Positions 8,970 to 19,651 of a stretch of DNA of 42,505 nucleotides are shown here, one piece after another. How positions within the stretch are numbered: position 1 is the first letter of the stretch; each line of letters opens with the position of its first letter. Source of the DNA: Prosthecobacter debontii (lineage in GTDB: Bacteria > Verrucomicrobiota > Verrucomicrobiia > Verrucomicrobiales > Verrucomicrobiaceae); contig CAMBPS010000024.1 in NCBI GenBank assembly GCA_945869675.1, forward strand, positions 1-42,505. Reading direction: 5' to 3'. The notes under the pieces are model-generated. The model ran no database searches, was not told the origin of the DNA, and worked only from the letters and a program-made list of their open reading frames with translations. Position numbers and translations under genes: made by a program.

Positions 8970-9338
8970 ATGTTGCAAATGGAGTCATCAATCCCGGTGG
9001 CAGATAACACCGGAGCCCGCTTGGCCACTATGATCGGCGTGCTGGGAAAGAAAAACAGCCGCTTCGCCTATATCGGCGACATCATCACCGCGCATATTCG
9101 TGAGTCAACACCGACTGCGAACGTGAAAAAAGGTGAAGTCGTTCGTGCCGTAGTCGTTCGCACTGCTCATCCAATCCGTCGTAATGACGGTTCGATTCTG
9201 CGCTTCGACAGAAATGCCATCGTCATCATCGATAAAGACAACAATCCAAAAGGAACTCGTATCTTCGGTCCTGTAGCTCGTGAGCTGCGTGACAAGAACT
9301 TCATGAAGATCGTTTCCCTTGCCCCAGAAGTGCTATGA
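8970..9338 (+). CDS. rplN: 50S ribosomal protein L14
   Basis: L14 is part of the intersubunit bridge region. The 122 residues are full length: [18 protein letters not shown] at the start, [20 protein letters not shown] in the middle, and [20 protein letters not shown] with [23 protein letters not shown] at the end. A GAGG ribosome-binding site lies at 8956-8959. The gene overlaps rplX by 4 nt (ATGA), which implies translational coupling. Confidence 0.97.
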   Translation: MLQMESSIPVADNTGARLATMIGVLGKKNSRFAYIGDIITAHIRESTPTANVKKGEVVRAVVVRTAHPIRRNDGSILRFDRNAIVIIDKDNNPKGTRIFGPVARELRDKNFMKIVSLAPEVL

Positions 9339-9619
9339 GCCGAGTCAAAACCCACGTCAATACCGGCGACAATGTCGTCGTCATCTCTGGTGCCCATAAA
9401 GGTGCCCAAGGAATCATCAAAGAAGTTCAGACTTCCAAGAATCGCGTTCTCATCGAAGGCGTTCGGATGATCAAGAAAACCGTTCGCCCAAGCCAACAAA
9501 ATCAGGCTGGCGGGATCATCGAAATCGAAGGTCCAATCCACATTTCCAACGTGAAGCTTGCCGCTGCAATTGCCCCTACGGCAAAAACAGCCAAGAAGAA
9601 GGTTGCTAAAAAGAAGTAG
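9335..9619 (+). CDS. rplX: 50S ribosomal protein L24
   Basis: L24 is one of the two assembly-initiating 50S proteins. The 94 residues begin [19 protein letters not shown] with a KOW motif ([20 protein letters not shown]), followed by [20 protein letters not shown], and end in a Lys-rich tail. Its ATG overlaps the rplN stop. An 83-nt gap separates it from rplE, long for this operon. That gap contains a run of eight C residues and a ten-codon mini reading frame without evident role. Confidence 0.96.
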   Translation: MSRVKTHVNTGDNVVVISGAHKGAQGIIKEVQTSKNRVLIEGVRMIKKTVRPSQQNQAGGIIEIEGPIHISNVKLAAAIAPTAKTAKKKVAKKK

Positions 9620-9702
9620 TCCCCTAACATGTGCCCCCCCCTGCGATTCGTCTTTGTTTAAAGGCACCCAGAGGAAAGGCCACGCAGCACTAACACTGAT
9701 AC

Positions 9703-10299
9703 ATGATCCCAGCATTACAGACTCTCTATAAAGAGAAACTCCGCGACTCGCTCAAAACGCAGCTCGCACTTAGCAATGTGCACGAAGTGCCAAAGCTCGA
9801 AAAAATTGTCATTAATTGTTCTGTCGGTTCCCAAGGCGAGCGCAAGCAGGCCGTCGAAGATGCCGTCAATGAAGTCACTCTGATCACCGGTCAAAAGCCA
9901 GTCATCACCAAGAGCAAGAAGGCTATCGCTAATTTCAAACTCCGTGAGGGTGAAAATGTCGGTGTGAAGATCACTCTTCGTGGTCCTCGCATGTATGACT
10001 TCCTCATGCGTCTCGTCCGCACTGCCCTTCCACGTGTGCGCGACTTCCGTGGTGTTGCTCCACGTGCCTTCGATGGACGTGGTAACTACACTCTCGGCGT
10101 AAACGATCAGTCCATCTTCCCAGAAATCGAGCTCGACAAAATCAAGCGCACCCTGGGTTTCGACATCACTTTCGTTACCTCCACAAATAACGATGATCAT
10201 GCGCGTGAATTACTTCGTGCGCTCGGCATGCCCTTCCGTGGTAAGGGGAACCTCCTGCAAAAAGCTGATGGATCTGAGTCCGAAGCTGCTGCTGCATAA
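9703..10299 (+). CDS. rplE: 50S ribosomal protein L5
   Basis: L5 binds 5S rRNA and contacts P-site tRNA. The 198 residues include KLEKIVINCSVGSQGERKQ, TGQKPVITKSKKAIANFKLR and the GVAPRAFDGRGNYTLGVNDQ segment, all characteristic, with FPEIELDKI near the end. The C-terminus has an acidic/Ala extension of about 15 residues compared with the E. coli protein. The next gene is rpsH, 31 nt downstream; rpsN, usually found here, is absent. Confidence 0.97.
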   Translation: MIPALQTLYKEKLRDSLKTQLALSNVHEVPKLEKIVINCSVGSQGERKQAVEDAVNEVTLITGQKPVITKSKKAIANFKLREGENVGVKITLRGPRMYDFLMRLVRTALPRVRDFRGVAPRAFDGRGNYTLGVNDQSIFPEIELDKIKRTLGFDITFVTSTNNDDHARELLRALGMPFRGKGNLLQKADGSESEAAAA

Positions 10300-10330
10300 C
10301 CTAAACTGAAGCGTCCGACTCCACCGAGCC

Positions 10331-10720
10331 ATGACTGATCCTATTTCCGATTTTCTCACCCGCATCCGCAACGCCGCAAACGCTGGCCAGCAGGAAGTTC
10401 TCATCCCCTTCTCTAAAATGAAGAGTGAGCTTTCTCGTATTCTTCAAGAAGAAGGCTATTTGTGGAGCTACGAAGTTGATACCAGCGCAGCGTTCCCACG
10501 CCTGAAGCTGAAAATCAAATATCAGGGCAAAGCCCCTGTTGTCCGCCACCTCTCACGCGTTAGCAAGCCAGGCTTGCGTAAATACGTTTCTTGTGACCAA
10601 ATTCCACGCGTTCTCGGTGGACTTGGCATATCAATCCTCTCCACTTCCCGTGGTATCATGACCGGTTCACGCGCCAAGAGAACCAAAGTGGGCGGCGAAC
10701 TTCTGGCTCAAGTCTGGTAA
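10331..10720 (+). CDS. rpsH: 30S ribosomal protein S8
   Basis: S8 binds the central domain of 16S rRNA and, in E. coli, represses the spc operon. The 129 residues begin MTDPISDFLTRIRNAANAG and end with STSRGIMTGSRAKRTKVGGE LLAQVW, with the diagnostic STSRGI-T motif. It directly follows rplE. Length is standard. Confidence 0.97.
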   Translation: MTDPISDFLTRIRNAANAGQQEVLIPFSKMKSELSRILQEEGYLWSYEVDTSAAFPRLKLKIKYQGKAPVVRHLSRVSKPGLRKYVSCDQIPRVLGGLGISILSTSRGIMTGSRAKRTKVGGELLAQVW

Positions 10721-10738
10721 TCCAAGAAGCACTCTATT

Positions 10739-11278
10739 ATGTCACGCGTCGGTAAACAACCCATCACACTTCCAGAGAAAGTCTCTGTGAAAATCGGAGA
10801 GGACCGCAGTGTTCTCGTCGAAGGTCCAAAAGGTAAGCTTAACTGGACTCTCCCCATCGGCATCAACGTTGCTTTTGAAGGCAAAGACGTTAATGTCACA
10901 CGTAGCAGTGAAGATCGTCGTGTACGTGCCATGCATGGCACTTCACAACGCCTTATTGGTAACATGGTTGAGGGCGTGAGCAAAGGCTACACCCGTAATC
11001 TTGAAATCCACGGAGTCGGTTTCCGTGCTGCCGTTAAAGGTAACGTGATCGACTTGAACCTCGGTCAGTCACATCCACGCCTGCACCCTATTCCAGAAGG
11101 TGTTAAAGTGGTCGTTACTGATAACACCAAGATCGCCATCGAAGGCATCGACAAACAAATCGTCGGTCAGCTTGCTGCCGATATCCGGGCCTACTATCCG
11201 CCAGAACCTTACAAGGCTAAGGGTGTGCGTTATGCAGGTGAACAGATCCGCCGTAAGGCTGGTAAGAGCGTTAAATAA
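10739..11278 (+). CDS. rplF: 50S ribosomal protein L6
   Basis: L6 lies near the sarcin-ricin loop and the factor-binding site. The 179 residues start MSRVGKQPITLPEKVSVKIG. They include NMVEGVSKGYTRNLEIHGVG and the late motif IRAYYPPEPYKAKGVRYAGE with EQIRRKAGKS, both family hallmarks. Spacing is 18 nt to rpsH and 21 nt to rplR. Length is normal. Confidence 0.97.
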   Translation: MSRVGKQPITLPEKVSVKIGEDRSVLVEGPKGKLNWTLPIGINVAFEGKDVNVTRSSEDRRVRAMHGTSQRLIGNMVEGVSKGYTRNLEIHGVGFRAAVKGNVIDLNLGQSHPRLHPIPEGVKVVVTDNTKIAIEGIDKQIVGQLAADIRAYYPPEPYKAKGVRYAGEQIRRKAGKSVK

Positions 11279-11299
11279 CCTTTTTGGAGATCAGTCATT

Positions 11300-11656
11300 A
11301 TGGCAGCGAAAAATCGCAAACTCACTCGCACGCGTATTCATACGCGTATCCGCAAGACGCTCAAGGGCACCTCTGCCCGTCCTCGTCTGGCTGTTTACTT
11401 TTCCAACACCAATGTGTATGCCCAGCTCATCGATGATGAAGCCGGCAAGACCATTGTTTCCGCTTCTACAAAAGAGACGGGCTACGGTGAAGGCAAAGCA
11501 AACATTGCTCATGCTACAAAGGTCGGACAGACCGTCGCCGAACGTGCGATCGCAGCAAACGTCACCCAAGTGGTCTTTGACCGCGGTGGTTTCATCTATC
11601 ATGGCAAAGTGAAAGCTCTTGCTGATGCCGCCCGTGAAAAGGGTCTGAAGTTCTAA
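11300..11656 (+). CDS. rplR: 50S ribosomal protein L18
   Basis: L18 binds 5S rRNA together with L5. The 118 residues contain [20 protein letters not shown] at the start, [20 protein letters not shown] in the middle and the conserved [20 protein letters not shown] motif at the end. A GGAG ribosome-binding site lies at 11286-11289. It is followed by rpsE after 19 nt. Confidence 0.97.
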   Translation: MAAKNRKLTRTRIHTRIRKTLKGTSARPRLAVYFSNTNVYAQLIDDEAGKTIVSASTKETGYGEGKANIAHATKVGQTVAERAIAANVTQVVFDRGGFIYHGKVKALADAAREKGLKF

Positions 11657-11675
11657 TCCCTTATTATACTCATTT

Positions 11676-12197
11676 ATGGCAGCAGAAAATAGTCGTCCAG
11701 GTGCTGAGCGTGATAGCTCTGATTCCGTCGAGAAAGTCGTTCACATCAACCGATGCGCAAAGGTCGTCAAAGGTGGTCGTCGCTTCAGCTTCTCCGCACT
11801 CGTTGTCTCTGGTGATCGCCAGGGCAAAGTGGGTTGGGGTTTTGGCAAAGCGAATGAAGTCTCCGACGCTATCAAAAAGGCAACGGAAGCCAGTCGTAAG
11901 AAGATGAACCGAGTTCATCTTTTCAACAACACCATCCCTCATGAAGTGATCGGTGAACACGGTGGTGGTGCCATCATGCTGAAACCAGCTTCCCCTGGAA
12001 CAGGAATCATCGCCGGTGGCGGTGCTCGTGCTGTCCTTGAGGCCGCTGGCGTCAAAGACGTCATCGGTAAATCTCTTGGTTCTAGCAACCACGCGAACGT
12101 CGTTAAAGCCACTCTTGCTGCACTTGGCGCTCTTCGTCCGAAAGACGAAATCATGCGTGCTCGCGGTAAGGAACTCAAAGAGCGTGCAGCTCTCTAA
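11676..12197 (+). CDS. rpsE: 30S ribosomal protein S5
   Basis: S5 takes part in decoding accuracy and mRNA entry. The 173 residues contain KVVKGGRRFSFSALVVSGDR, GWGFGKANEVSDAIKKATE and the late GVKDVIGKSLGSSNHANVVK segment, all typical. A ~15-residue acidic/polar N-terminus precedes the core. It is followed by rplO after 29 nt; rpmD (L30), often located between rpsE and rplO, is not present. Confidence 0.97.
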   Translation: MAAENSRPGAERDSSDSVEKVVHINRCAKVVKGGRRFSFSALVVSGDRQGKVGWGFGKANEVSDAIKKATEASRKKMNRVHLFNNTIPHEVIGEHGGGAIMLKPASPGTGIIAGGGARAVLEAAGVKDVIGKSLGSSNHANVVKATLAALGALRPKDEIMRARGKELKERAAL

Positions 12198-12226
12198 TTG
12201 ATTCTCAAATCTAACTCTACATTTCC

Positions 12227-12670
12227 ATGCAACTTCAAGATGTGAAACCCCGCCCTGGTGCCAAAAAGCGCCGCAAGCGTATTGGCTGTGGTGAAAGCTC
12301 CGGTCACGGCAAAACCTCTGGTAAAGGGAACAAAGGTCAGAAAGCCCGTGCAGGTGCAGGCATTCGTCCCGGTTTCGAAGGTGGTCAAATGCCACTCTTC
12401 CGTCGTCTTCCCAAAAAAGGTTTCAGTAACGTTCAATTCCGTGATGTTTACGAAGTCGTTAACGTTGGCTGTCTCAATGACGCCTTCGAAGACGGTGCTG
12501 TCATCAACGAAGCTTCCCTCCGTGAGAGTGGTCTTGTAAATCGTAATTGCGATGCCATTAAAATTCTTGGTTCAGGTGATTTGAGCCGCAAGTTGACCAT
12601 CGAGATCAAAAACGTGAGTGCATCTGCCCGCGAGAAGATCGAGAAGGCTGGCGGTTCAATTGCTGCCTGA
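12227..12670 (+). CDS. rplO: 50S ribosomal protein L15
   Basis: L15 is a late-assembly 50S protein that spans several rRNA domains. The 147 residues begin MQLQDVKPRPGAKKRRKRIG, followed by the Gly/Lys-rich stretch GESSGHGKTSGKGNKGQKAR and FEGGQMPLFRRLPKKGFSN. The end KIEKAGGSIAA is usual. It is the last ribosomal-protein gene of this block; a strong stem-loop lies between it and secY. Confidence 0.97.
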   Translation: MQLQDVKPRPGAKKRRKRIGCGESSGHGKTSGKGNKGQKARAGAGIRPGFEGGQMPLFRRLPKKGFSNVQFRDVYEVVNVGCLNDAFEDGAVINEASLRESGLVNRNCDAIKILGSGDLSRKLTIEIKNVSASAREKIEKAGGSIAA

Positions 12671-12689
12671 TACATTTCCCGAAACTTTG

Positions 12690-12748
12690 AGCGGGCCGGT
12701 CTGAGCTCAACCGCAAGGTTGTAACAAGACACGGCCCGCTTTCCTTTT
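12690..12748 (+). terminator. GC-rich stem-loop between rplO and secY (terminator or attenuator)
   Basis: AGCGGGCCG (12690-12698) pairs perfectly with CGGCCCGCT (12732-12740), followed by TTCCTTTT. A second small hairpin is nested in the loop: CAACC (12708-12712) and GGTTG (12717-12721) closed by a GCAA tetraloop of the GNRA type. The position, 20 nt after rplO and about 20 nt before secY, fits partial termination that lowers secY-map transcription below that of the ribosomal genes. The U-tract is interrupted by CC, so complete termination is unlikely. Confidence 0.6.
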
Positions 12749-12769
12749 ACCCGATTAAGACAACCGACT

Positions 12770-14275
12770 ATGATTTCCGCATTTTACGATAGCTTCAAGA
12801 TTCCTGATCTTCGTTCACGCATTCTTTTCACTTTGGCAATGATTGTCATCGTTCGTATTGGCACCGCTGTCACGCTTCCGGGTGTGGACATGTCGGTCCT
12901 TGACGAGTGGATCAAAATACGCACAGCGGATTCCGCTGGAGCGGGTGCTCAGGTTGCAGCTCTTTTGAACGTATTCAGTGGCGGTGGACTTCAAAATTGC
13001 GCCATCTTTGCTCTTGGTATCATGCCTTACATCAGTGCCAGTATCATGCTGCAGCTCCTCACGGCCGTAGTTCCGTCTCTGAGCAAGATGGCACGTGAGG
13101 ATGGCGGTCGTCAAAAGATCACCCAGTTCACGCGCTTGGCTACCATCGCTCTTTGCCTCTTCCAGGGTTATCTGTTGGCTAAATCACTCTCATCACCTGG
13201 CCAAAACATCTTCCTTGGCGGGCTCCAGGAAGTCATTGATCGTCTGGGTCGTCCCTTGGTTCCCGATTATGGTTTTGGTTTCATCTTTACGACGGTCATC
13301 ACCATCACGGCGGGCACCATGCTCATGATGTGGTTGGGTGAAATGATCACCGAGCGTGGCATCGGCAACGGTGTTTCCATCCTCATCTGCGTGAACATCG
13401 TTTCCGATCTTCCAGGTGCCTTGGTGCAAGTCTGGCAGACCTACGTGGGTCCGAACGTCAAAAGCATGGGTGAACCTGCAAAGTTGGTCATGTTGCTCGC
13501 ATTTATGATCATCGTCATTGCTGGCGTCATTGCTTTGACTCAAGCAACTCGTCGTATTGTCATCCAATACGCTAAGCGTGTGGTCGGTCGTAAAGTTTAT
13601 GGCGGCCAGACTCAGTATCTGCCTTTGAAAGTGAATTATTCCGGCGTCATGCCGATCATCTTTGCACAGGCCATCCTTCTTTTTCCAGCCCAGATTCTTA
13701 GCTCCATGTTCCCTGACGTGCGCTGGGTGCAGACTTTCTCCACTTGGGTCAGCTCTGGCTGGATCTACTACGGGATCTCCGCTGCCCTGATCTTCTTCTT
13801 CAGTTATTTCTGGGTCGCGACTATGTTCCAGCCCACGCAGATCTCCGAAGATCTTAAAAAGAGTGGTGGTTATCTTCCGGGTATCCGCCCAGGTAAGCCA
13901 ACAGCTGACTTCCTCGACTTCACCATGAGCCGATTGACCTTTGCTGGCGCTATCTTCCTGACAGCCCTTTATGTCATGCCAGCTGTCATTAGCCGATTGA
14001 TGGGTATTGCTCCACAGACTGCGCAATTCTTTGGTGGCACTAGCCTTCTCATTCTTGTGGGTGTTGTGCTCGACGTGATGCGCCAGATCGAAACTCACCT
14101 TCTCCAAAGTCACTATGACGGCTTCCTCAAGAAGGGTCGTATCCGTGGACGTTTTGATCGTATGGCTCAGACTGGTCAGGTCGCAGACTCCACGACCGTT
14201 GTTTGGCTTTGGGTCGGTATTTCGATCATCGCCATTCTGGGTGTTGCATACTACATCTCGACAGGCGGGAAGTGA
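12770..14275 (+). CDS. secY: Protein translocase subunit SecY
   Basis: SecY forms the inner-membrane channel for Sec-dependent export and membrane insertion. The 501-residue protein has the N-terminal FKIPDLRSRILFTLAMI segment, the plug/TM2 region FSGGGLQNCAIFALGIMPYI, GERGIGNGVS-like ITERGIGNGVSILI, and YAKRVVGRK in the loop before LPLKVNYSGVMPIIFA. It is longer than the E. coli protein (443). About 45 residues follow the usual end near SHYDGFLKKGRIRGR and contain an additional hydrophobic helix, about residues 475-496 (VVWLWVGISIIAILGVAYYI). map begins 6 nt after the stop. Confidence 0.97.
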   Translation: MISAFYDSFKIPDLRSRILFTLAMIVIVRIGTAVTLPGVDMSVLDEWIKIRTADSAGAGAQVAALLNVFSGGGLQNCAIFALGIMPYISASIMLQLLTAVVPSLSKMAREDGGRQKITQFTRLATIALCLFQGYLLAKSLSSPGQNIFLGGLQEVIDRLGRPLVPDYGFGFIFTTVITITAGTMLMMWLGEMITERGIGNGVSILICVNIVSDLPGALVQVWQTYVGPNVKSMGEPAKLVMLLAFMIIVIAGVIALTQATRRIVIQYAKRVVGRKVYGGQTQYLPLKVNYSGVMPIIFAQAILLFPAQILSSMFPDVRWVQTFSTWVSSGWIYYGISAALIFFFSYFWVATMFQPTQISEDLKKSGGYLPGIRPGKPTADFLDFTMSRLTFAGAIFLTALYVMPAVISRLMGIAPQTAQFFGGTSLLILVGVVLDVMRQIETHLLQSHYDGFLKKGRIRGRFDRMAQTGQVADSTTVVWLWVGISIIAILGVAYYISTGGK

Positions 14276-14281
14276 GCCAAC

Positions 14282-15106
14282 ATGGGACTGCTTTCCAACA
14301 AGATCCCCGTTCGACATGCTTCCCAACAAAACGGGATGCGTGTCGCGAATGGAATCGCTCGTGATATTCTACTCAAAACAGCGGCTCAAGCAGTCGCTGG
14401 TATCACAACCGGTGAGGTAGATCGCTATGCAGCTGCCGAGATGAAAGCTAGAGGCTGCAAAAGTGCCTTTTTAGGGTATCGTAAGTTTCCTGGTCATATT
14501 TGCATCTCGATTAACGAGGAAGTTGTTCATGGCATCGGTGGTCCGCGCGTCATTCAGGATGGGGATATCGTCAAGATCGATGTCGGCATCGAGTTTGATG
14601 GTTGGATCGGAGACAATGCCCTGACCGTCCCCATTGGCAACGTGGCCAAAGAGACCCTGCATTTATTAGCTGCCACCGAAGAGTCCCTTCATTGCGCTAT
14701 TCGGCATGCTCGTGACGGTTGGATGTTAGGAGACCTGTCTGCCTCTGTTGAAGAACATGTGATTCAATACGGTTACACTGTCGTTCGCGAATTTGTCGGC
14801 CATGGCGTAGGCCGGAAGCTTCACGAAGAACCACAGGTGCCGAATTACGGGAAAAAGGGAGATCGTCCCCGCCTCAAAGCTGGCATGACCATCGCCATCG
14901 AACCGATGGTGAACATGGGAACTGCCATGACACGAGTCTTGAGCGATAACTGGACTGCCATCACCCAGGATAGGGCCCCAAGTGCTCACTATGAGCATGT
15001 CGTGCTCATTACGGACAAGGATCCAGAGATTCTGACCTATCGTAAGCGAATGTTCCCCAAAGGCGTGAACGATCTGACGCCCCTAGCAGTCTCGGCTTTG
15101 ATATAA
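14282..15106 (+). CDS. map: Methionine aminopeptidase, type I
   Basis: This enzyme removes the initiator methionine from nascent proteins in the cytosol. The 274-residue product has the pita-bread fold signature. Visible elements are FPGHICISINEEVVHGIG with the substrate-binding His; first metal ligand Asp in KIDVGIEFDGW; second Asp in GDNALTV; His in FVGHGVGRKLHEEP; Glu in IAIEPMVNMG; and the last Glu in HYEHVVLIT. There is no N-terminal zinc-finger extension. It is 6 nt downstream of secY, a widespread linkage. The operon appears to end here: no infA or rpmJ follows. Confidence 0.96.
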   Translation: MGLLSNKIPVRHASQQNGMRVANGIARDILLKTAAQAVAGITTGEVDRYAAAEMKARGCKSAFLGYRKFPGHICISINEEVVHGIGGPRVIQDGDIVKIDVGIEFDGWIGDNALTVPIGNVAKETLHLLAATEESLHCAIRHARDGWMLGDLSASVEEHVIQYGYTVVREFVGHGVGRKLHEEPQVPNYGKKGDRPRLKAGMTIAIEPMVNMGTAMTRVLSDNWTAITQDRAPSAHYEHVVLITDKDPEILTYRKRMFPKGVNDLTPLAVSALI

Positions 15107-15202
15107 TTTCAAGGGTGCCAAACTAGGTCGCGATCTTTGAATGATGTGATGCCTTGGCGGGTGTTCCGCTAGCCACTCATGGACAATTACTGATTTGAAT
15201 TT

Positions 15203-16375
15203 TTATTTGCCCAGTGCTTTGGCTGCTGCCTTCTGAAAGGCTTCTCGCACGGGACTGGCATCGCTATTCGGGAAGTTCGCACGCTGGACCATCAACACGT
15301 AGATGACGTCCTTTTTCGGATCAATCCATGCTTGTGTGCCCCAGGCACCACCGTGCCCAAAGGTGCCGGGTGAAAGCATGTCGGCAAGGCCTTCATGTGG
15401 CTCTTTTAGCACACAGGTGCCAATGCCCCATCCGTAGTTTTTGCCGTGGCTGCCGAACTCCTCTCGCTGAAAGAAACCGCAAGGTAGATCTCCGGTGTGC
15501 ACGGAGGAGAGTCTCTTCACCGCTTCGGCGCTAAGGAGACGATGGCCATCGAGCGTGCCATCGTTGAGCAGCATTTGGCAGAAGCGGGTGTAATCTTTGG
15601 CGCAGGAATACAGGCCTCCATTGCCCTGTGGCGGACGTCCGCGCTTCCCGAAATCGCCACGCGGTGACACCACTACGAGCTTACCGGTTGCCTTGTCCTT
15701 CGCGTAACCAGTAGCCAGCTTTGCCCACTGAGTGTCGGAGGGGTAAAAGGTCGTGTTTGTCATGCCTAGTGGATCAAAAAGACGCTTTTGCAGAAACTCG
15801 TCGAAACTCATGCCGCTTAGGACCTCGACGATGCGAGCGGCGGCATTGATGCCAGACTGGCAGTATTTCCATTGCGAACCAGGTTCGAACTGCATCGGTG
15901 TCGAGAGCCAGATGGGGACCAAATCGGCTAGAGTTTGCGCGTCTTGAGCCTTGGGACCGCCCGCCTCTCCAAGGCCTGATGTATGCGTGAGGATTTGTGT
16001 GATTGTGAGATTGGCGGGCTTGCCCGAAGGCGTCTTTAGCGCCGCAAATTCGCGCAGGTATTTGGATACTGGGTCCGCAATGTCCAGTTTGCCTTCGTCC
16101 TGCAGCATGAGGATTGCGGCTCCCGTGATGGGCTTGGTCATGGATGCGATCCAGACCATCGCATCCACACTCAGCACTTGCTCTTTGCCGATATTTGCCA
16201 TGCCGGACGCTTCCAGATGGAGAATTGAATTTTTATTCGCAACTACGGTCACGGCTCCAGCAACTTCTTGCTGAGCAATCATCTGCTGCATCGCTTCACC
16301 GATGCCAGGCAGTTTCGGTGCCTCTGAGAAAGCGAGCGATGAAACGGCGAAAGAGAAAAGGAGCGTCCTCATCAT
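15203..16375 (-). CDS. Beta-lactamase-family serine hydrolase (class C/esterase type), exported
   Basis: From ATG 16375 the product has 390 residues with a signal peptide (MMRTLLFSFAVSSLAFSEA). It has the fold of class C beta-lactamases, penicillin-binding esterases and D-aminopeptidases: SxxK nucleophile motif S78-M-T-K81 in WIASMTKPITG, then ILTHTSG, a Y171-C-Q version of the usual YxN motif, and HGGAWG in place of KTG near the end. The Gln variant and HGG motif suggest an esterase or peptidase rather than a true beta-lactamase. The substrate is unknown. The start is 14 nt after the alaS stop, so it may be cotranscribed with alaS. Longer in-frame starts up to 16477 overlap alaS and lose the signal peptide. 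Confidence 0.88.
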   Translation of the reverse strand: MMRTLLFSFAVSSLAFSEAPKLPGIGEAMQQMIAQQEVAGAVTVVANKNSILHLEASGMANIGKEQVLSVDAMVWIASMTKPITGAAILMLQDEGKLDIADPVSKYLREFAALKTPSGKPANLTITQILTHTSGLGEAGGPKAQDAQTLADLVPIWLSTPMQFEPGSQWKYCQSGINAAARIVEVLSGMSFDEFLQKRLFDPLGMTNTTFYPSDTQWAKLATGYAKDKATGKLVVVSPRGDFGKRGRPPQGNGGLYSCAKDYTRFCQMLLNDGTLDGHRLLSAEAVKRLSSVHTGDLPCGFFQREEFGSHGKNYGWGIGTCVLKEPHEGLADMLSPGTFGHGGAWGTQAWIDPKKDVIYVLMVQRANFPNSDASPVREAFQKAAAKALGK

Positions 16376-16388
16376 AGTTGGGATGAAC

Positions 16389-19166
<2,778 letters not shown>

Positions 19167-19315
19167 GGGAAAAAGCAGAAGGCTGAGAGATAAAGGCTGA
19201 AATGAGGGCGTGCACTATGAGCGGAGGATGCCCGTGGTAAAGTCCTCAGTGCAACAAGCTGTCATCATCAGTTCAGAGTTGCTCAGAGGAATGGAAAACC
19301 GAGTTCCATTTCTCC

Positions 19316-19582
19316 TCAAACCAAGCGCTGCGTGCCACCATGGCCTTCAGCAAGAGCCGCCGGCACTTGGCCGACGATGCGGGGCATGAGGCCAATATGG
19401 GTAAATGACTCGTTTAAAAGTCGCAGGGTCACGCCTGAGCCTGGTTCGATCTCAAAGTAAACTAAGTCGTGATGCGTATCGACCTTGTAATGAACGGCAG
19501 GTATGAGATCCATCTGGCTGTGAAACTCCATGAGGGCAGACTCTGAGCGCAGACCTTTGGCATAGACTTCGAGTTCGATCAT
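19316..19582 (-). CDS. Small protein of unknown function
   Basis: The 88-residue product starts MIELEVYAKGLRSESALMEF and contains VHYKVDTHHDLVYFEIEPGS and TLRLLNESFTHIGLMPRIVG. It has alternating beta/alpha character, no signal peptide and no membrane segment, so a small cytosolic alpha/beta domain is likely. I do not recognise a family; the pattern is reminiscent of small ferredoxin-like or ACT-like folds, but this is only an impression. It lies between smpB (69 nt upstream) and alaS (149 nt downstream) on the same strand. Coding status is supported by its sensible amino-acid make-up and clean placement. Confidence 0.6.
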   Translation of the reverse strand: MIELEVYAKGLRSESALMEFHSQMDLIPAVHYKVDTHHDLVYFEIEPGSGVTLRLLNESFTHIGLMPRIVGQVPAALAEGHGGTQRLV

Positions 19583-19651
19583 AGGGGATAAAGTGAATAA
19601 CCATACTGTTTTACTCAGAACAGGGACCCTTGAGCGAGCAAAAAATAGGGA

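Noticed and set aside
9629..9661. Ten-codon leader peptide gene before rplE
   Set aside because: No ribosome-binding site or conserved feature; kept only as a low-interest observation.
13193..14329. Long frame antisense to secY
   Set aside because: His/Asp-rich composition with no domain; secY is unambiguous.
15107..15202. tRNA gene or terminator after map
   Set aside because: No cloverleaf and no hairpin with T-tract could be drawn.
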